Assembly: GCA_938084685.1 (NCBI GenBank)
Contig: CALKGE010000001.1
Span: 868,001 to 932,000, forward strand
Source: an uncultured Pirellulaceae bacterium
Lineage (GTDB): Bacteria; Planctomycetota; Planctomycetia; Pirellulales; Pirellulaceae
Length of the DNA: 64,000 nucleotides
Direction: 5' to 3'
Made by a program: the position numbers and the translations under genes. The notes below the pieces were generated by a model. It had not been told where the DNA came from and ran no database searches. It was given only the letters and a program-made list of their open reading frames with translations. Positions 47,053 to 56,601 of the stretch are shown here, piece after piece (the stretch's first letter is position 1; each line of letters opens with the position of its first letter).

Positions 47053-47382
47053 TCAGACCTCAGCAAAGGCTTCCTCGACAACGTCTGCACCCAGGAACGT
47101 AGCAATCTCACGGCGCTCCCGGTGTTCAAAATAGTTCGCGTACTGATCGATTCCCTGCGCATGCAGGATCGTGGCATGAATATGGGCTGGCGAGAGCACT
47201 CGTTCCACAGCGGTATAACCGACTTCAACCGACTTTATCTGTTCGGCCGATGACCTGCTCGCCTTGAGCCGGGGAACGCCATCTGATTCGCCTGTCAGCT
47301 TGGCGTGGTAATCGAGTCAAACGCCTGACTCCGGATTCGATCCTTCATGACAGTCGAAACAGGCGATCGTCCCGATTATAGT
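47053..47382 (-). pseudogene. Decayed remnant: DUF1501-like C-terminus preceded by a CxxCH segment
   Basis: Read on the minus strand from 47382 to the TGA at 47053, the frame gives CFDCHEG, then about 15 residues later an in-frame TGA at 47319-47317, then a DUF1501-like end (ERVLSPAHIHATILHAQGID...HRERREIATFLGA). The CxxCH block resembles planctomycete cytochrome c (PSCyt1) sequences. It looks like two gene fragments joined by deletion and since broken by a stop. There is no start codon. Confidence 0.6.
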
Positions 47383-47521
47383 TCATGGTATATGATCATT
47401 GGCTAATAATTGCGTAGGCAGCCATTCTGTTTTTGGCTGGCGGCCTTTGTTCTGTTACGCTGGTAAAGACGCAAGCCTGGATTTGCTTTGATTGCTTCTA
47501 TTCCCCCCCCGGTATACTCCC

Positions 47522-49843
47522 ATGAGAAACCTGCTGAGACGGTTACTAAATAAGACTCTGGTCGTGGTAGTCATGTTGCTGGGAGTTGTTTCCGCGATGG
47601 GGGCTGACTGGCCGCAGTGGAGAGGCCCTTTGCGGGATGCCAAGTCAAGTGAGTCCGGGTTGTTACAGTCCTGGCCCGTAGAAGGTCCACCATTGAAATG
47701 GAAGACAGATCAGTTGGGAGAGGGGTACGCGAGTATTGTTGTTGCCCAGGGGCGGCTGCATACGATTGGAAATGAATCCGGTTCGATTTTTGCTTACGCT
47801 CTCAGTGAAACCACAGGTGATCTGCTGTGGAAGACAAAAATTGGTGAGTCGTCACGACATGCCATGTCGACGCCGACGATTGATAGTGACCATCTTTATG
47901 CACTGGACCCGGATGGAGAGCTCACCTGTCTGCATGCCGTGACTGGCGAGATTCAGTGGCAGGTAGATCTGGTCAAAGACTTTGGCGGTAAATTGCAGTC
48001 AGGTCGCGGTTATGGTGAATCTCCCTTCATCGATGGAAAGCATCTGATCTGTACACCAGGCGGAGATGAGGCCCTGATCGTTGCACTCAATAAGGCAACA
48101 GGTGAACTTGTTTGGAAGGTACGAGCTCCAGAGTTGGGAGTAAAAGGTGCGGACGGAGCTGCATTTTCATCTATGGTGAAAACTCGCATCGGTGATATCG
48201 ACATGTACATCCAACTGGTCGGGCGCGGTCTCGTTGGGGTCGAGTGTGATAGCGGAAGATTCCTTTGGGGTTACAACGACATCTGTGCAGACACTGCTAA
48301 TATTCCAACTCCGATTGTGCAGGATGATCTGGTTTTTTCCGCCAATGGCTATAACTCGGGAAGCGTCCTGTTACGGTTGAAACAATCGGGCGAACGAGAG
48401 ATAGAAGTGCATGAAGTTTATCGTTTAGCGGGCCACCAGTTTCAAAATCACCATGGTGGAGTGGTCGCTCTGGATGGCAAAATCATCGGAGGGCATGGGA
48501 GTAATAACGGGTTACCGACCTGTGTCGATTTGCAGAGCGGCGAAGTACTGTGGAAACGGCGGGGACCAGGGATCGGATCGGCCTCCTTGGTCTATGCCGA
48601 CAATCGGTTTATTTTTCGGTACCAGAACGGAGTGGTCGCCTTGCTGGCCGCTGATGAGCACGGTTTTTCTGTGGAGGGCAAATTGCAAATTCCAGGTGCT
48701 GGTGGGGATAGCTGGTCGCATCCGGTGATCGCCAACGGAGCATTGTTTTTGCGTGAGCAAAAATCGGTTTATGTTCACCGTCTAACAGGGGACGCGAATT
48801 CTGTTACTGATTCCACAAACGAAATAGCCAGTGCGCTGACCGATGCAGAGAAGGACAGGTTGACAGCGTTGGGAGTACAGCATCGAAGTGTCGGTCAACT
48901 TCAACGGCAGGTATCGACGTTTGATGCCGAGCAGTTTTATAGTTATCTCGTCGAGGATCCAGACAAGGTCGGTGTCGGGGCGATCCCGGTCATTACTCTG
49001 GTGGGCAAGCAGACGGGCAAGTTTGCTCCGGAGGTACTTGCAGCTCTGAGTCAGGTTTCGCATGATTTTGTAATCGATCTGGCGGGTACGAAGCTGACTG
49101 GGCAGAAGATTCTGCAGTTGGAGAATCTGAGCCATATGAAAGGACTCGATTTGCAATTTTGTACCGGACTGTCTGAGGACGTTCTAGCAGGACTTGGTGA
49201 GCTACAAGATTTACGGACGTTACGGCTGTCTGGAACGGAGATCTCGGACACATCCATAGAGCAGATCGTGAAACTATCCGATCTTAGGGCATTGGATCTG
49301 GAAGTCTGTGAAAATATTTCGGATGTTGCTCTGCCAAAGCTGGCAAGTTTATCAGCATTGCGCTGTTTGATCTTAAAGAAGACTGCGTTTGAGAAGCTGA
49401 AGATTACCGATACCGGCCTCGGTAGCCTGCCAGCTCTGAATAAACTCGAAGTCCTGAGTCTCTACGGGAACCGGGTTACCGATGCTGGGATGCAGCACAT
49501 TGCCAGATTGACAAATCTGCGCTCGCTGGATCTGAGTCTGGTTGGTATTACGGATAAAGGGGTAGCCGCATTAGCTCCGCTTGAACAGCTCGAAGAGTTA
49601 ACTTTGCTTTATAACACTGGATTTGCCGGCCCTCGTTTGACCGATGAGGCTGTTCAGACGATTGCCAGATTTGAACAGTTGCGAGATTTGAATCTGGTCG
49701 GCGCTGGCGTGACTAATCAAAGCGTAGAGTTTTTGACAACCTTGAAGCAATTGTCACGACTGCAACTTCAGTATTCGCGCATTGATACCGAGGGAATCAG
49801 GAAGATTCGAGCGGCGCTGCCCGAAACGGTGATTACTCCTTGA
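47522..49843 (+). CDS. PQQ-like beta-propeller fused to leucine-rich repeats
   Basis: From the ATG at 47522 the protein has 773 residues with a signal peptide ending near SAMGA. Residues 40-430 are an outer-membrane-type PQQ-like propeller (DWPQWRGP at the start, then repeated LLWK and GxL blades), common in Planctomycetes. From about 510 to the end there are seven or more leucine-rich repeats of the cysteine-free LxxLxxLxLxxTxIxDxxL type. An earlier TTG at 47492 exists but adds a non-typical N-terminus. The combination suggests a periplasmic scaffold or sensor. It lies before a DUF1501 gene. Confidence 0.85.
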   Translation: MRNLLRRLLNKTLVVVVMLLGVVSAMGADWPQWRGPLRDAKSSESGLLQSWPVEGPPLKWKTDQLGEGYASIVVAQGRLHTIGNESGSIFAYALSETTGDLLWKTKIGESSRHAMSTPTIDSDHLYALDPDGELTCLHAVTGEIQWQVDLVKDFGGKLQSGRGYGESPFIDGKHLICTPGGDEALIVALNKATGELVWKVRAPELGVKGADGAAFSSMVKTRIGDIDMYIQLVGRGLVGVECDSGRFLWGYNDICADTANIPTPIVQDDLVFSANGYNSGSVLLRLKQSGEREIEVHEVYRLAGHQFQNHHGGVVALDGKIIGGHGSNNGLPTCVDLQSGEVLWKRRGPGIGSASLVYADNRFIFRYQNGVVALLAADEHGFSVEGKLQIPGAGGDSWSHPVIANGALFLREQKSVYVHRLTGDANSVTDSTNEIASALTDAEKDRLTALGVQHRSVGQLQRQVSTFDAEQFYSYLVEDPDKVGVGAIPVITLVGKQTGKFAPEVLAALSQVSHDFVIDLAGTKLTGQKILQLENLSHMKGLDLQFCTGLSEDVLAGLGELQDLRTLRLSGTEISDTSIEQIVKLSDLRALDLEVCENISDVALPKLASLSALRCLILKKTAFEKLKITDTGLGSLPALNKLEVLSLYGNRVTDAGMQHIARLTNLRSLDLSLVGITDKGVAALAPLEQLEELTLLYNTGFAGPRLTDEAVQTIARFEQLRDLNLVGAGVTNQSVEFLTTLKQLSRLQLQYSRIDTEGIRKIRAALPETVITP

Positions 49844-49949
49844 GCAGGGAATTGTTAAATGCTGTTTGCCGCGTTGCTGGGTTTCATTAACAATGGAGTG
49901 ATACGAGTCGCCTGAAGGCATTCGTTTTTGTTTTCGTTGGATCAGGATC

Positions 49950-51299
49950 GTGAACAAGTTCATCAACCGTCGAGATTGGATTTCTGCAGGAGCGTTAAGT
50001 TTCTTTGGTGGAGGTTTGTTCTCGGAGCTGGTTAGTGCCGAGGATTTAGTAGACCGTCCACGTAATTTCGGCAAGGCCAAGTCATGTGTGGTTGTTTTTC
50101 TGTTCGGAGGGCAGGGCCAGCAGGATACCTATGATCTGAAACCGGACGCTCCGGCTGAAATTCGTGGCGAGTTTTCTCCGATTGCTACTAATGTTGTTGG
50201 TACTCAGATATGTGAACATCTACCCCGGCTTAGTCAGGTCATGGACAAGGTCACGATTGTTCGCAGTATGTCCCATTCCGACTTTGAACATGGGTCCGCC
50301 TCTTATACTGCTCTGACCGGTCACCCTCATCCTTTACCAGGCACGAATACACCGGCTCGGCCTGAAGATTTTCCCACCTATGGGGCTGCTGTGGCACATT
50401 TAAAGCCAACTCGTAGACCTGTTCCCAATGCAGCCGTGCTGGGCCCGGTCATGCATCAGGGAAATCGGCCTCCCATGGCTGGCCAGAATGCCGGGTTCCT
50501 GGGACACGCGTTTGAGCCGTTCCGAGTGGATCAGGATCCCAATGATAGTAATTTTTCAGTATCCGAACTGGCATTACCGGCAGAAGTGAGTGGTACGCGT
50601 TTTGATCAGCGATATAACCTGCTCAATAAGCTGGATCCCCGTTTGCAGGCCGTGGATCGATTGGGTGAAATCCGCGGAATGAACGATTTGAAGCAGAGGG
50701 CATTTGGATTGCTGCGATCGGGCAGAAGTCGCCAGGCATTTGATTTGAGTCATGAGTCAGCGAAGTTGCGTGACCAATACGGCCGCCACAGGTTTGGACA
50801 GACGATGCTGTTGGCTCGACGACTCGTGGAGGCGGAAGTCCCGCTAATCACGGTGAACTGGGCGCGATCCAATCGGGAAGAGTGGGACACGCACAGTAAG
50901 AATTATCCCACGATGAAAGATAAGCTGCTTCCTCCTTTTGATCAGGGGATGTCAGCATTTTTGACAGATCTGGATGATCGGGGAATGTTAGATTCGACCC
51001 TGGTTATTGCTTTGGGGGAATTTGGTAGGACACCAAAGATTAACAAAGATGCCGGCCGTGATCACTGGCCCGATGTCTATTCGGTGCTGGTCGCCGGTGG
51101 TGGTGTCAGACGTGGCGTCGTGGTAGGAGCCAGCGATCCGCACGCCGCATTTCCTGCCTCGGATCCGATCGCGCCTTGGGATCTTTCGGCCACCATGTTT
51201 CATCTTCTGGGTATCCCGCCAGAAATTCACATTCATGACCGAACCGGACGCCCGGCGTCTCTTTCACTGGGACGAGTCACAACCGATTTATTAAGCTAA
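49950..51299 (+). CDS. DUF1501 protein with twin-arginine start
   Basis: A 449-residue protein beginning at GTG 49950. The N-terminal RRDWISAG motif is a probable Tat signal. It is a typical sulfatase-fold DUF1501 protein of Planctomycetes, with FLFGGQGQ near 45, the FEHGSASYTALTGHPHP region near 110, and GEFGRTPKIN near 353. The family is of unknown activity and often pairs with PSCyt1/DUF1549 proteins. Here the neighbour is a PQQ-LRR protein instead. Confidence 0.9.
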   Translation: MNKFINRRDWISAGALSFFGGGLFSELVSAEDLVDRPRNFGKAKSCVVVFLFGGQGQQDTYDLKPDAPAEIRGEFSPIATNVVGTQICEHLPRLSQVMDKVTIVRSMSHSDFEHGSASYTALTGHPHPLPGTNTPARPEDFPTYGAAVAHLKPTRRPVPNAAVLGPVMHQGNRPPMAGQNAGFLGHAFEPFRVDQDPNDSNFSVSELALPAEVSGTRFDQRYNLLNKLDPRLQAVDRLGEIRGMNDLKQRAFGLLRSGRSRQAFDLSHESAKLRDQYGRHRFGQTMLLARRLVEAEVPLITVNWARSNREEWDTHSKNYPTMKDKLLPPFDQGMSAFLTDLDDRGMLDSTLVIALGEFGRTPKINKDAGRDHWPDVYSVLVAGGGVRRGVVVGASDPHAAFPASDPIAPWDLSATMFHLLGIPPEIHIHDRTGRPASLSLGRVTTDLLS

Positions 51300-51370
51300 C
51301 GCTGCTTTGAAATGCATATCGGTGCCAACGGTGAGAGTTTTGGCCGCAAGCGCTAGCCAGGCTGAGGCAA

Positions 51371-51562
51371 TTAATACTCGGGATCATTCGTTTCAGATGA
51401 GTCAGTTGCATCCAGATCAATGTTGATCAGTGGATCCGAGTGGCAATTGGAACAGGAGCCACAGCCATTCCCTCTTAAACTGCGCATAAAGAAGCGTATG
51501 ACAGCGATAAGAGCCACCAGACAAATGGCAGCGACGATCAACAACTCCAGGTCATCGGACAT
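51371..51562 (-). CDS. FeoB-associated Cys-rich membrane protein
   Basis: A 63-residue protein with one TM helix (about 8-26) followed by NGCGSCSNCHS, three cysteines in seven residues. Small proteins like this commonly follow feoB and are thought to handle Fe(II) or assist the transporter. It is the third gene of the minus-strand feo operon, about 40 bases after feoB. Confidence 0.85.
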   Translation of the reverse strand: MSDDLELLIVAAICLVALIAVIRFFMRSLRGNGCGSCSNCHSDPLINIDLDATDSSETNDPEY

Positions 51563-51604
51563 GGCAATTCGACAAGGTGCAGGGTTAGCTTAACTCAACT
51601 TGAC

Positions 51605-53779
51605 TCAACTTAATATGGTACCGATTTGGTAAGTCAGTAGTGCTCCCAGATAAGCCAGTCCAGTCATATAGACGAAAGTGAAGATGGGCCATTTCCAGGA
51701 GTCGGTCTCTTTTTTGATGATAGCAAGTGTGGACACGCATTGCGCACAAAGAGCAAAGAAGACCATAATGGAAAGCGCCACTGGCATGGTGTAGACAGGC
51801 TTTTCAGACTCTGGCCATTTGGCATTTTCTAATGCCGATAACAACCCGCTTGATTCTTCGTCGACATCTTCACCCAGATTGTAGACAACCCCCATGGTTC
51901 CCACGATCACCTCTCTGGCTGGAAAGGATGCAATAACACAGGCACCGATTTTCCAGTCCCAGCCCAGAGGTTTGACGACTGGTTCAATGACGGTTCCCAG
52001 TTTTCCCAGATAGCTGTTGCGCAACCGGGCCCCTTGCAAGCGGACTTCGAATTCCTGTTCCAGCTGGGCAATATCTGATGGTGTTGGTTCTTGAAGAGAC
52101 TCCTCGTCCGTTGTCTGTAGTTCTGTTTGGCGAGCGTCCAACACGCCGCGATCTACTCCCAGTTGCTCAGCCGTATCATTGTGTGTTGGGAAATAGGCGA
52201 TGGCCCATACGAGTATGGTACTGGCCAGAATGATGGTACCGGCGCCCTGAACGAATTCTGCTCCCTGGCGAAATGCTTTTTTCAAAACGATTGCAGCATG
52301 TGGTAAACGAAAGGAGGGAAGTTCCATCACAAAGCTTGAGTTTGCTCCCTTGAGTAAAGTTTTGCGAAGCAGAAAGGCCATCAGCACAGCACAGACGACA
52401 CCCAGCAGATACATGGATAACAGAACCAGTGCCTGCAGGCTCAGGACGCCACCCAGAACAAACGAGTCGGCCGGGATGAAGAGCGCGGTCATGAGGATGT
52501 AGACCGGCAGTCTGGCTGAACAACTCATCAACGGTGCGATGAGCATGGTAACGATTCTTTCTTTCGTGTTTGCTATCGTTCGCGTCGCCATGACTCCCGG
52601 GATAGCGCATGCAAAGGAGGAGAGAAGTGGGATAAAGGAACGGCCACTCAGACCGACGCTGCGCATGATGCGGTCCATCAAAAGCGATACTCGCGCCATA
52701 TATCCGATATCTTCCAGGATACTGATAAACAAAAACAGGATGATGATTTGCGGAGCGAAAATGACAACGGCGCCGACACCTGCGATGATGCCATCTACGA
52801 TGAGTGAACGTAACGTCCCCTCACTTAAAAAACCACCGACCCAATCACCTAGTGCGGTGGTGCCGCTGTCGATGATATTCATCGCCGGACCAGCCCAGGT
52901 AAAGATGGCTTGAAACATGGCCAGTATCAGTACCAGAAAGAACAGTGTACCGAGAATGGGGTGAGTTAGTACTCGATCGATCATCAATGGCCGGCTGTTT
53001 TCCTGATCGCAGACATCATGAACGAGTTTGCGAATCCACTCATATCTTTGAACAGGCTCATGTGAAATGGGTAACGTCAGTTGCTGTTTTAATTCCTGGC
53101 ATCTCGTCAGATAAGATTTCTGATCGGGGTGAGAAAACAAGCCGGAGACTTCAGTTGAATAGTCAAGGAGCATTCGTTTGTGAGCAACAACCGCGATCTC
53201 CGGGAATTCATTTGTGAGTTGCTGCTGGTATTCTTCCAGAGTTTCCCCCAGTAGCACGGTGGTTTGAGGGGGATTTTGGGCATCAGTGACGGCATCCAGG
53301 AGTTGTGTGACACCTTCCTTCTTGCGCGCGTTGGTAACGATGACTGTGAGCCCCAACCTCTTTTCAAGTTGTTCAACATCGATCTGAATCTGGTTCTCTT
53401 TTGCGGCATCCATCATGTTCAGTGCGACGACAACCGGGATTCCAACGTCCAGAGCCTGAGTGAGCAGGTACAGGTTTCTTGCGAGGTTGGAAGCATCCAG
53501 AACACAAACCAGAACTTCGGGCAGTGTACGACCGTCGGCAGGCTTAGTCAGAGCCTGAAGGACGACGGTTTCGTCAGGGGACTGAGGGGCAAGACTGTAT
53601 GTACCAGGTAAGTCGGAGACTACAAATTGAATATCATTGTGAGTTGTTTGCCCGATCGTTTCGGTAACCGTCACTCCCGGATAGTTGGCGACCTGCTGAT
53701 TTCTACCGCAGAGAGCATTGAAGAGTGAGGACTTCCCGGTATTGGGGTTACCCAGCAGGGCGAATGTGATTGTTTTCAC
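51605..53779 (-). CDS. feoB: Ferrous iron transporter FeoB
   Basis: I choose the GTG at 53779, preceded by GAGGA at 53790-53794 (minus-strand reading), giving 724 residues starting VKTITFALLGNPN; a TTG at 53803 is weaker. The G protein domain (G1 GNPNTGKS at 10-17, G3 DLPGTYSL, G4 NMMD, plus a helical domain) precedes a membrane domain of about 11 TM helices containing Gate motifs such as SxFxCAIPGVMATR and FPAREVIVG. It imports Fe(II). It lies 24 bases after feoA. Confidence 0.95.
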   Translation of the reverse strand: MKTITFALLGNPNTGKSSLFNALCGRNQQVANYPGVTVTETIGQTTHNDIQFVVSDLPGTYSLAPQSPDETVVLQALTKPADGRTLPEVLVCVLDASNLARNLYLLTQALDVGIPVVVALNMMDAAKENQIQIDVEQLEKRLGLTVIVTNARKKEGVTQLLDAVTDAQNPPQTTVLLGETLEEYQQQLTNEFPEIAVVAHKRMLLDYSTEVSGLFSHPDQKSYLTRCQELKQQLTLPISHEPVQRYEWIRKLVHDVCDQENSRPLMIDRVLTHPILGTLFFLVLILAMFQAIFTWAGPAMNIIDSGTTALGDWVGGFLSEGTLRSLIVDGIIAGVGAVVIFAPQIIILFLFISILEDIGYMARVSLLMDRIMRSVGLSGRSFIPLLSSFACAIPGVMATRTIANTKERIVTMLIAPLMSCSARLPVYILMTALFIPADSFVLGGVLSLQALVLLSMYLLGVVCAVLMAFLLRKTLLKGANSSFVMELPSFRLPHAAIVLKKAFRQGAEFVQGAGTIILASTILVWAIAYFPTHNDTAEQLGVDRGVLDARQTELQTTDEESLQEPTPSDIAQLEQEFEVRLQGARLRNSYLGKLGTVIEPVVKPLGWDWKIGACVIASFPAREVIVGTMGVVYNLGEDVDEESSGLLSALENAKWPESEKPVYTMPVALSIMVFFALCAQCVSTLAIIKKETDSWKWPIFTFVYMTGLAYLGALLTYQIGTILS

Positions 53780-53803
53780 TTGAGTTTGTTCCTCGGCAGA
53801 CAA

Positions 53804-54028
53804 TTAAGGGCGTTCCAGGATTACTTTGCTGGCATCCTGTTTTCGCAGCGTGAGGCGAAAACCAAGGATCTGGAATTCGAGAGGGTCTCCTAACGGAGCC
53901 TTCCCGACACGTTTTATTTTCATGCCTGGTACGAGGCCAAATTCCATGAGTCGCAGGGCGAGCAGCGATTCGTCTTCGATCCGACTGATGATCGCTTCTC
54001 CACCTTTTTCTAATTCACTGAGTTTCAT
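53804..54028 (-). CDS. feoA: FeoA-like small SH3-domain protein
   Basis: From the ATG at 54028 the protein has 74 residues; the frame extends to 54067 only with a TTG start. It shows LMEFGLVPGMKIKRVGKAPLGDP and FxLTLRKxDA, the FeoA SH3-like fold. It assists FeoB activity in the cytoplasm. It is the first gene of feoA-feoB-Cys-rich protein. Confidence 0.92.
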   Translation of the reverse strand: MKLSELEKGGEAIISRIEDESLLALRLMEFGLVPGMKIKRVGKAPLGDPLEFQILGFRLTLRKQDASKVILERP

Positions 54029-54285
54029 CGTGGTATGTGTTGGTTGTGAGGTGGGGGAAATTCCCAAAACAGGAATCCTAAATCAGATTATAGCTTTCGT
54101 CTACACGGACAGGTCACTGGCAGCCGGTACTTTTGATTCTTGCTATTCTTGCTATTCTTGGGTGACGTCACGCTGCTTTGTGCTGTCACAGTTTCTACAG
54201 TTTCAGGGTTATAAAAAGGTTGCCACATGACCTGAATAGTTATACGGTGCATAGAAACGACCAGCATGGAATAGGATATAGACCA

Positions 54286-55344
54286 ATGACCAAAGAGATC
54301 AAAGTTTTAATTGTAGGCGCAGGGTTTATGGGTACATTGCACGCCAAAGCTTATGCCCAAATTGACGGTGTTCGCATTGTCGGCATCGTGACACGAAGCC
54401 TTGCTAGCTCAGCTCCACTGGCCGAAACGCTCGGTGGTGATCTCCCCTGCTTCACGGATTTTGATGAAGCTCTTCAGCAGACACAACCAGATGCGGTCGC
54501 GATCAGCACGTACACAGATTCACACTATGGCTACGTTTCCAAATCTCTCCAGAATGGACTCGATGTATTTGTCGAAAAGCCTCTGGCCGAGACGATTGAA
54601 GAATGCCAGGAGCTCTTTGATCTGGCCAACCGCATGAACAAGAAACTCTATGTTGGTTATATCCTGATGACGCATCCCTCCTGGAACAGGTTCATCGAAG
54701 TCTCGCACGAGTTGGGCAAGCCTCTGGCGATGCGCATGAATCTCAATCAGCAGGCCAAGGGAGATTTTTACGATACTCTGCACAACATCATGCAGGTGCA
54801 GTCTCCGATTGTGGATTGCGGTGTTCACTACGTGGACATCATGTATCAGATGGCTCAAAGTAAACCGGTGCGAGTGCATGCGATTGGTTGTCGGAACTGG
54901 GACAAGGTACCCGAGCATATCAATAACTATGGACAACTACAGGTAGAATTCGAAGATGGTTCGGTCGGTTGGTACGAAGCGGGCTGGGGGCCCATGATGA
55001 GCGAAGTGGCCTACTTTGTGAAGGATGTTGTTGGGCCAGAAGGAGCAGCCAGTATTTGTCCGGCCAAGGGCAGGTCGGATGATAAAGATCACCATGTGGA
55101 AGCCAATACCATTGTCCGGCATTTCGCGGAACAGGTGGATAAAGAGTTTGTCCGAGAGGATGAAGCGATTCACATTGACGAACCGGACCATGAAGGTTTG
55201 GCTCTGCTGGAGCAGCAGGAGTTCATTGACTGTATTCGTTTAGACAAGGACATGTCCGCTCATCAGGATCGAGTGATGACCAGCTTAAGAATTGTCTTTG
55301 CCGCAGACGAATCTCAGAAGACAAAGAAAGTTGTGACGTTGTAG
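54286..55344 (+). CDS. Gfo/Idh/MocA-family oxidoreductase
   Basis: From the ATG at 54286, with AGGA 9 bases upstream, the protein has 352 residues; an upstream ATG at 54178 would add a non-homologous 36 residues. The Rossmann motif VGAGFMG is at about 9-15, the family's EKPLA is near 97, and the C-terminal half carries a beta-sheet with DCGVHYVD (about 183). These enzymes oxidise or reduce sugars and inositols. No signal peptide. It is monocistronic and divergent from feoA. Confidence 0.88.
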   Translation: MTKEIKVLIVGAGFMGTLHAKAYAQIDGVRIVGIVTRSLASSAPLAETLGGDLPCFTDFDEALQQTQPDAVAISTYTDSHYGYVSKSLQNGLDVFVEKPLAETIEECQELFDLANRMNKKLYVGYILMTHPSWNRFIEVSHELGKPLAMRMNLNQQAKGDFYDTLHNIMQVQSPIVDCGVHYVDIMYQMAQSKPVRVHAIGCRNWDKVPEHINNYGQLQVEFEDGSVGWYEAGWGPMMSEVAYFVKDVVGPEGAASICPAKGRSDDKDHHVEANTIVRHFAEQVDKEFVREDEAIHIDEPDHEGLALLEQQEFIDCIRLDKDMSAHQDRVMTSLRIVFAADESQKTKKVVTL

Positions 55345-55907
55345 CTATTTTCAGAGTGACACAACTAATGGCAGGGCGTCAATTTATTTTCGTCCCCATT
55401 CTTTTCTCGCTTTCTCGATTCAGGGTTGTTCTCCGGGAGTAATCCCACCAATACATTTCGGGCAAACGCCTTTTTGCCAACCATCTTCGAGCATTGATTG
55501 ATTGTTTGGCTACTTCTGGGTTGCGGCCGAAAAATGATTCAGATGCTTCGCAGATCACCTTTATCTTAGATTCGACTTGGATGGAATGGTCCGCTTCCGA
55601 CGTATGAATGACACAGTTGATTTTCGTTAGCCATTGATTTTCTTCGTTCGTTCACCCGCGTGAGGGTTGAAGGCGTAACCAATTCCGATCTGGCCCGCCT
55701 TTTCAAACAGGCCTTCCGAGCTATCAAGTATTCTGTTGGATTCGTAAGCTCATCCACCTAAATACTACCCCAGTCAGTTAAACACAATTTACAGATTAGT
55801 GGCTCAGCACGTGAAATCTGCGTTCAGTTTGCGGTTCTTATAGTATTGCAGTTTTGCGTCACGTTTTTGATTGTTTGCGGCACCTTGTTTCGAGAGGTGG
55901 ACTGATT
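55345..55907. other. Intergenic region, possible gene remnant
   Basis: No complete gene is seen. On the minus strand a frame of about 85 codons between roughly 55375 and 55645, ending just inside 55375, has protein-like composition (SESFFGRNPEVAKQ, RRWLAKRRLPEMYWW) but no start codon. This may be a decayed gene; the 63-codon minus frame at 55566-55757 looks random. Confidence 0.3.
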
Positions 55908-56351
55908 GTGCGAGTTCAACAAAAGGTGAGTTGTTCAGGAGTTCGTTGGTATGCAAATCCAGTAAAAATTCAATTGATGTTGGTCGTGTTGGCATTGGTT
56001 TGCTGGTTTGTGCTGTTTTCATCCGACCACACCAATAAATATGTGCTTCCCGTCGTCGGCGCCTTATTTGGAGCGATAGGATTTTGTCGGTCACGTGGCA
56101 CATTGCTATCGGCGGTCTGGTCGGCGGTGAAAGTGGGAATAACCGGTGGCGCCATAATTGGCGTTGTGCACTACTACATCGGCTTCGCAGAATCAGGTGA
56201 GCCGATTGGTGTTCTAATTGAACCGTACTTTATCCAAGGGTTGGTTATCTTTTGTGTCGTGGGAGCGGTAATGGCAGTGCCCTATGCCTTGGCTTTTTCT
56301 TCTGTGGTTGCATTATTTGTGCAACTATACAAACGTTATCGGTCAGATTAA
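55908..56351 (+). CDS. Small membrane protein of unknown function
   Basis: The start is most likely the GTG at 55908, since AGGTGG lies 7 bases upstream, giving 147 residues; the frame also reaches a TTG at 55854. It has about four TM helices (near 20-38, 44-60, 70-90, 108-135) with short loops. I do not recognise the family. Confidence 0.55.
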   Translation: MRVQQKVSCSGVRWYANPVKIQLMLVVLALVCWFVLFSSDHTNKYVLPVVGALFGAIGFCRSRGTLLSAVWSAVKVGITGGAIIGVVHYYIGFAESGEPIGVLIEPYFIQGLVIFCVVGAVMAVPYALAFSSVVALFVQLYKRYRSD

Positions 56352-56601
56352 AAATCGTAGCACGATATCGCGATATACGGCGATGGAATGATTAAGATAG
56401 CAGGGTATCGTGAACAGGCTTCGTACGATTCGAATGCCTGAAGAAAATCACCTCTAAACGCGGTTACTTCGCTTGTGATTTACAATCCGACAGCTGGACT
56501 TCACATTTCCGTGTTACGCCGTTTGTTGAAAAGCCCCTCCGATTACAGCCTTTTCAAGTTTCAATGCTTAGAGCGAATCTCCTGGCCACACTCTTACTGG
56601 C

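Noticed and set aside
47022..47228. 68-codon minus-strand frame
   Set aside because: Out of frame with the DUF1501-like remnant, which explains the region better.
54136..54161. Short tandem repeat attcttgct
   Set aside because: Only about three copies of 9 bases in an intergenic region; too weak for a call.
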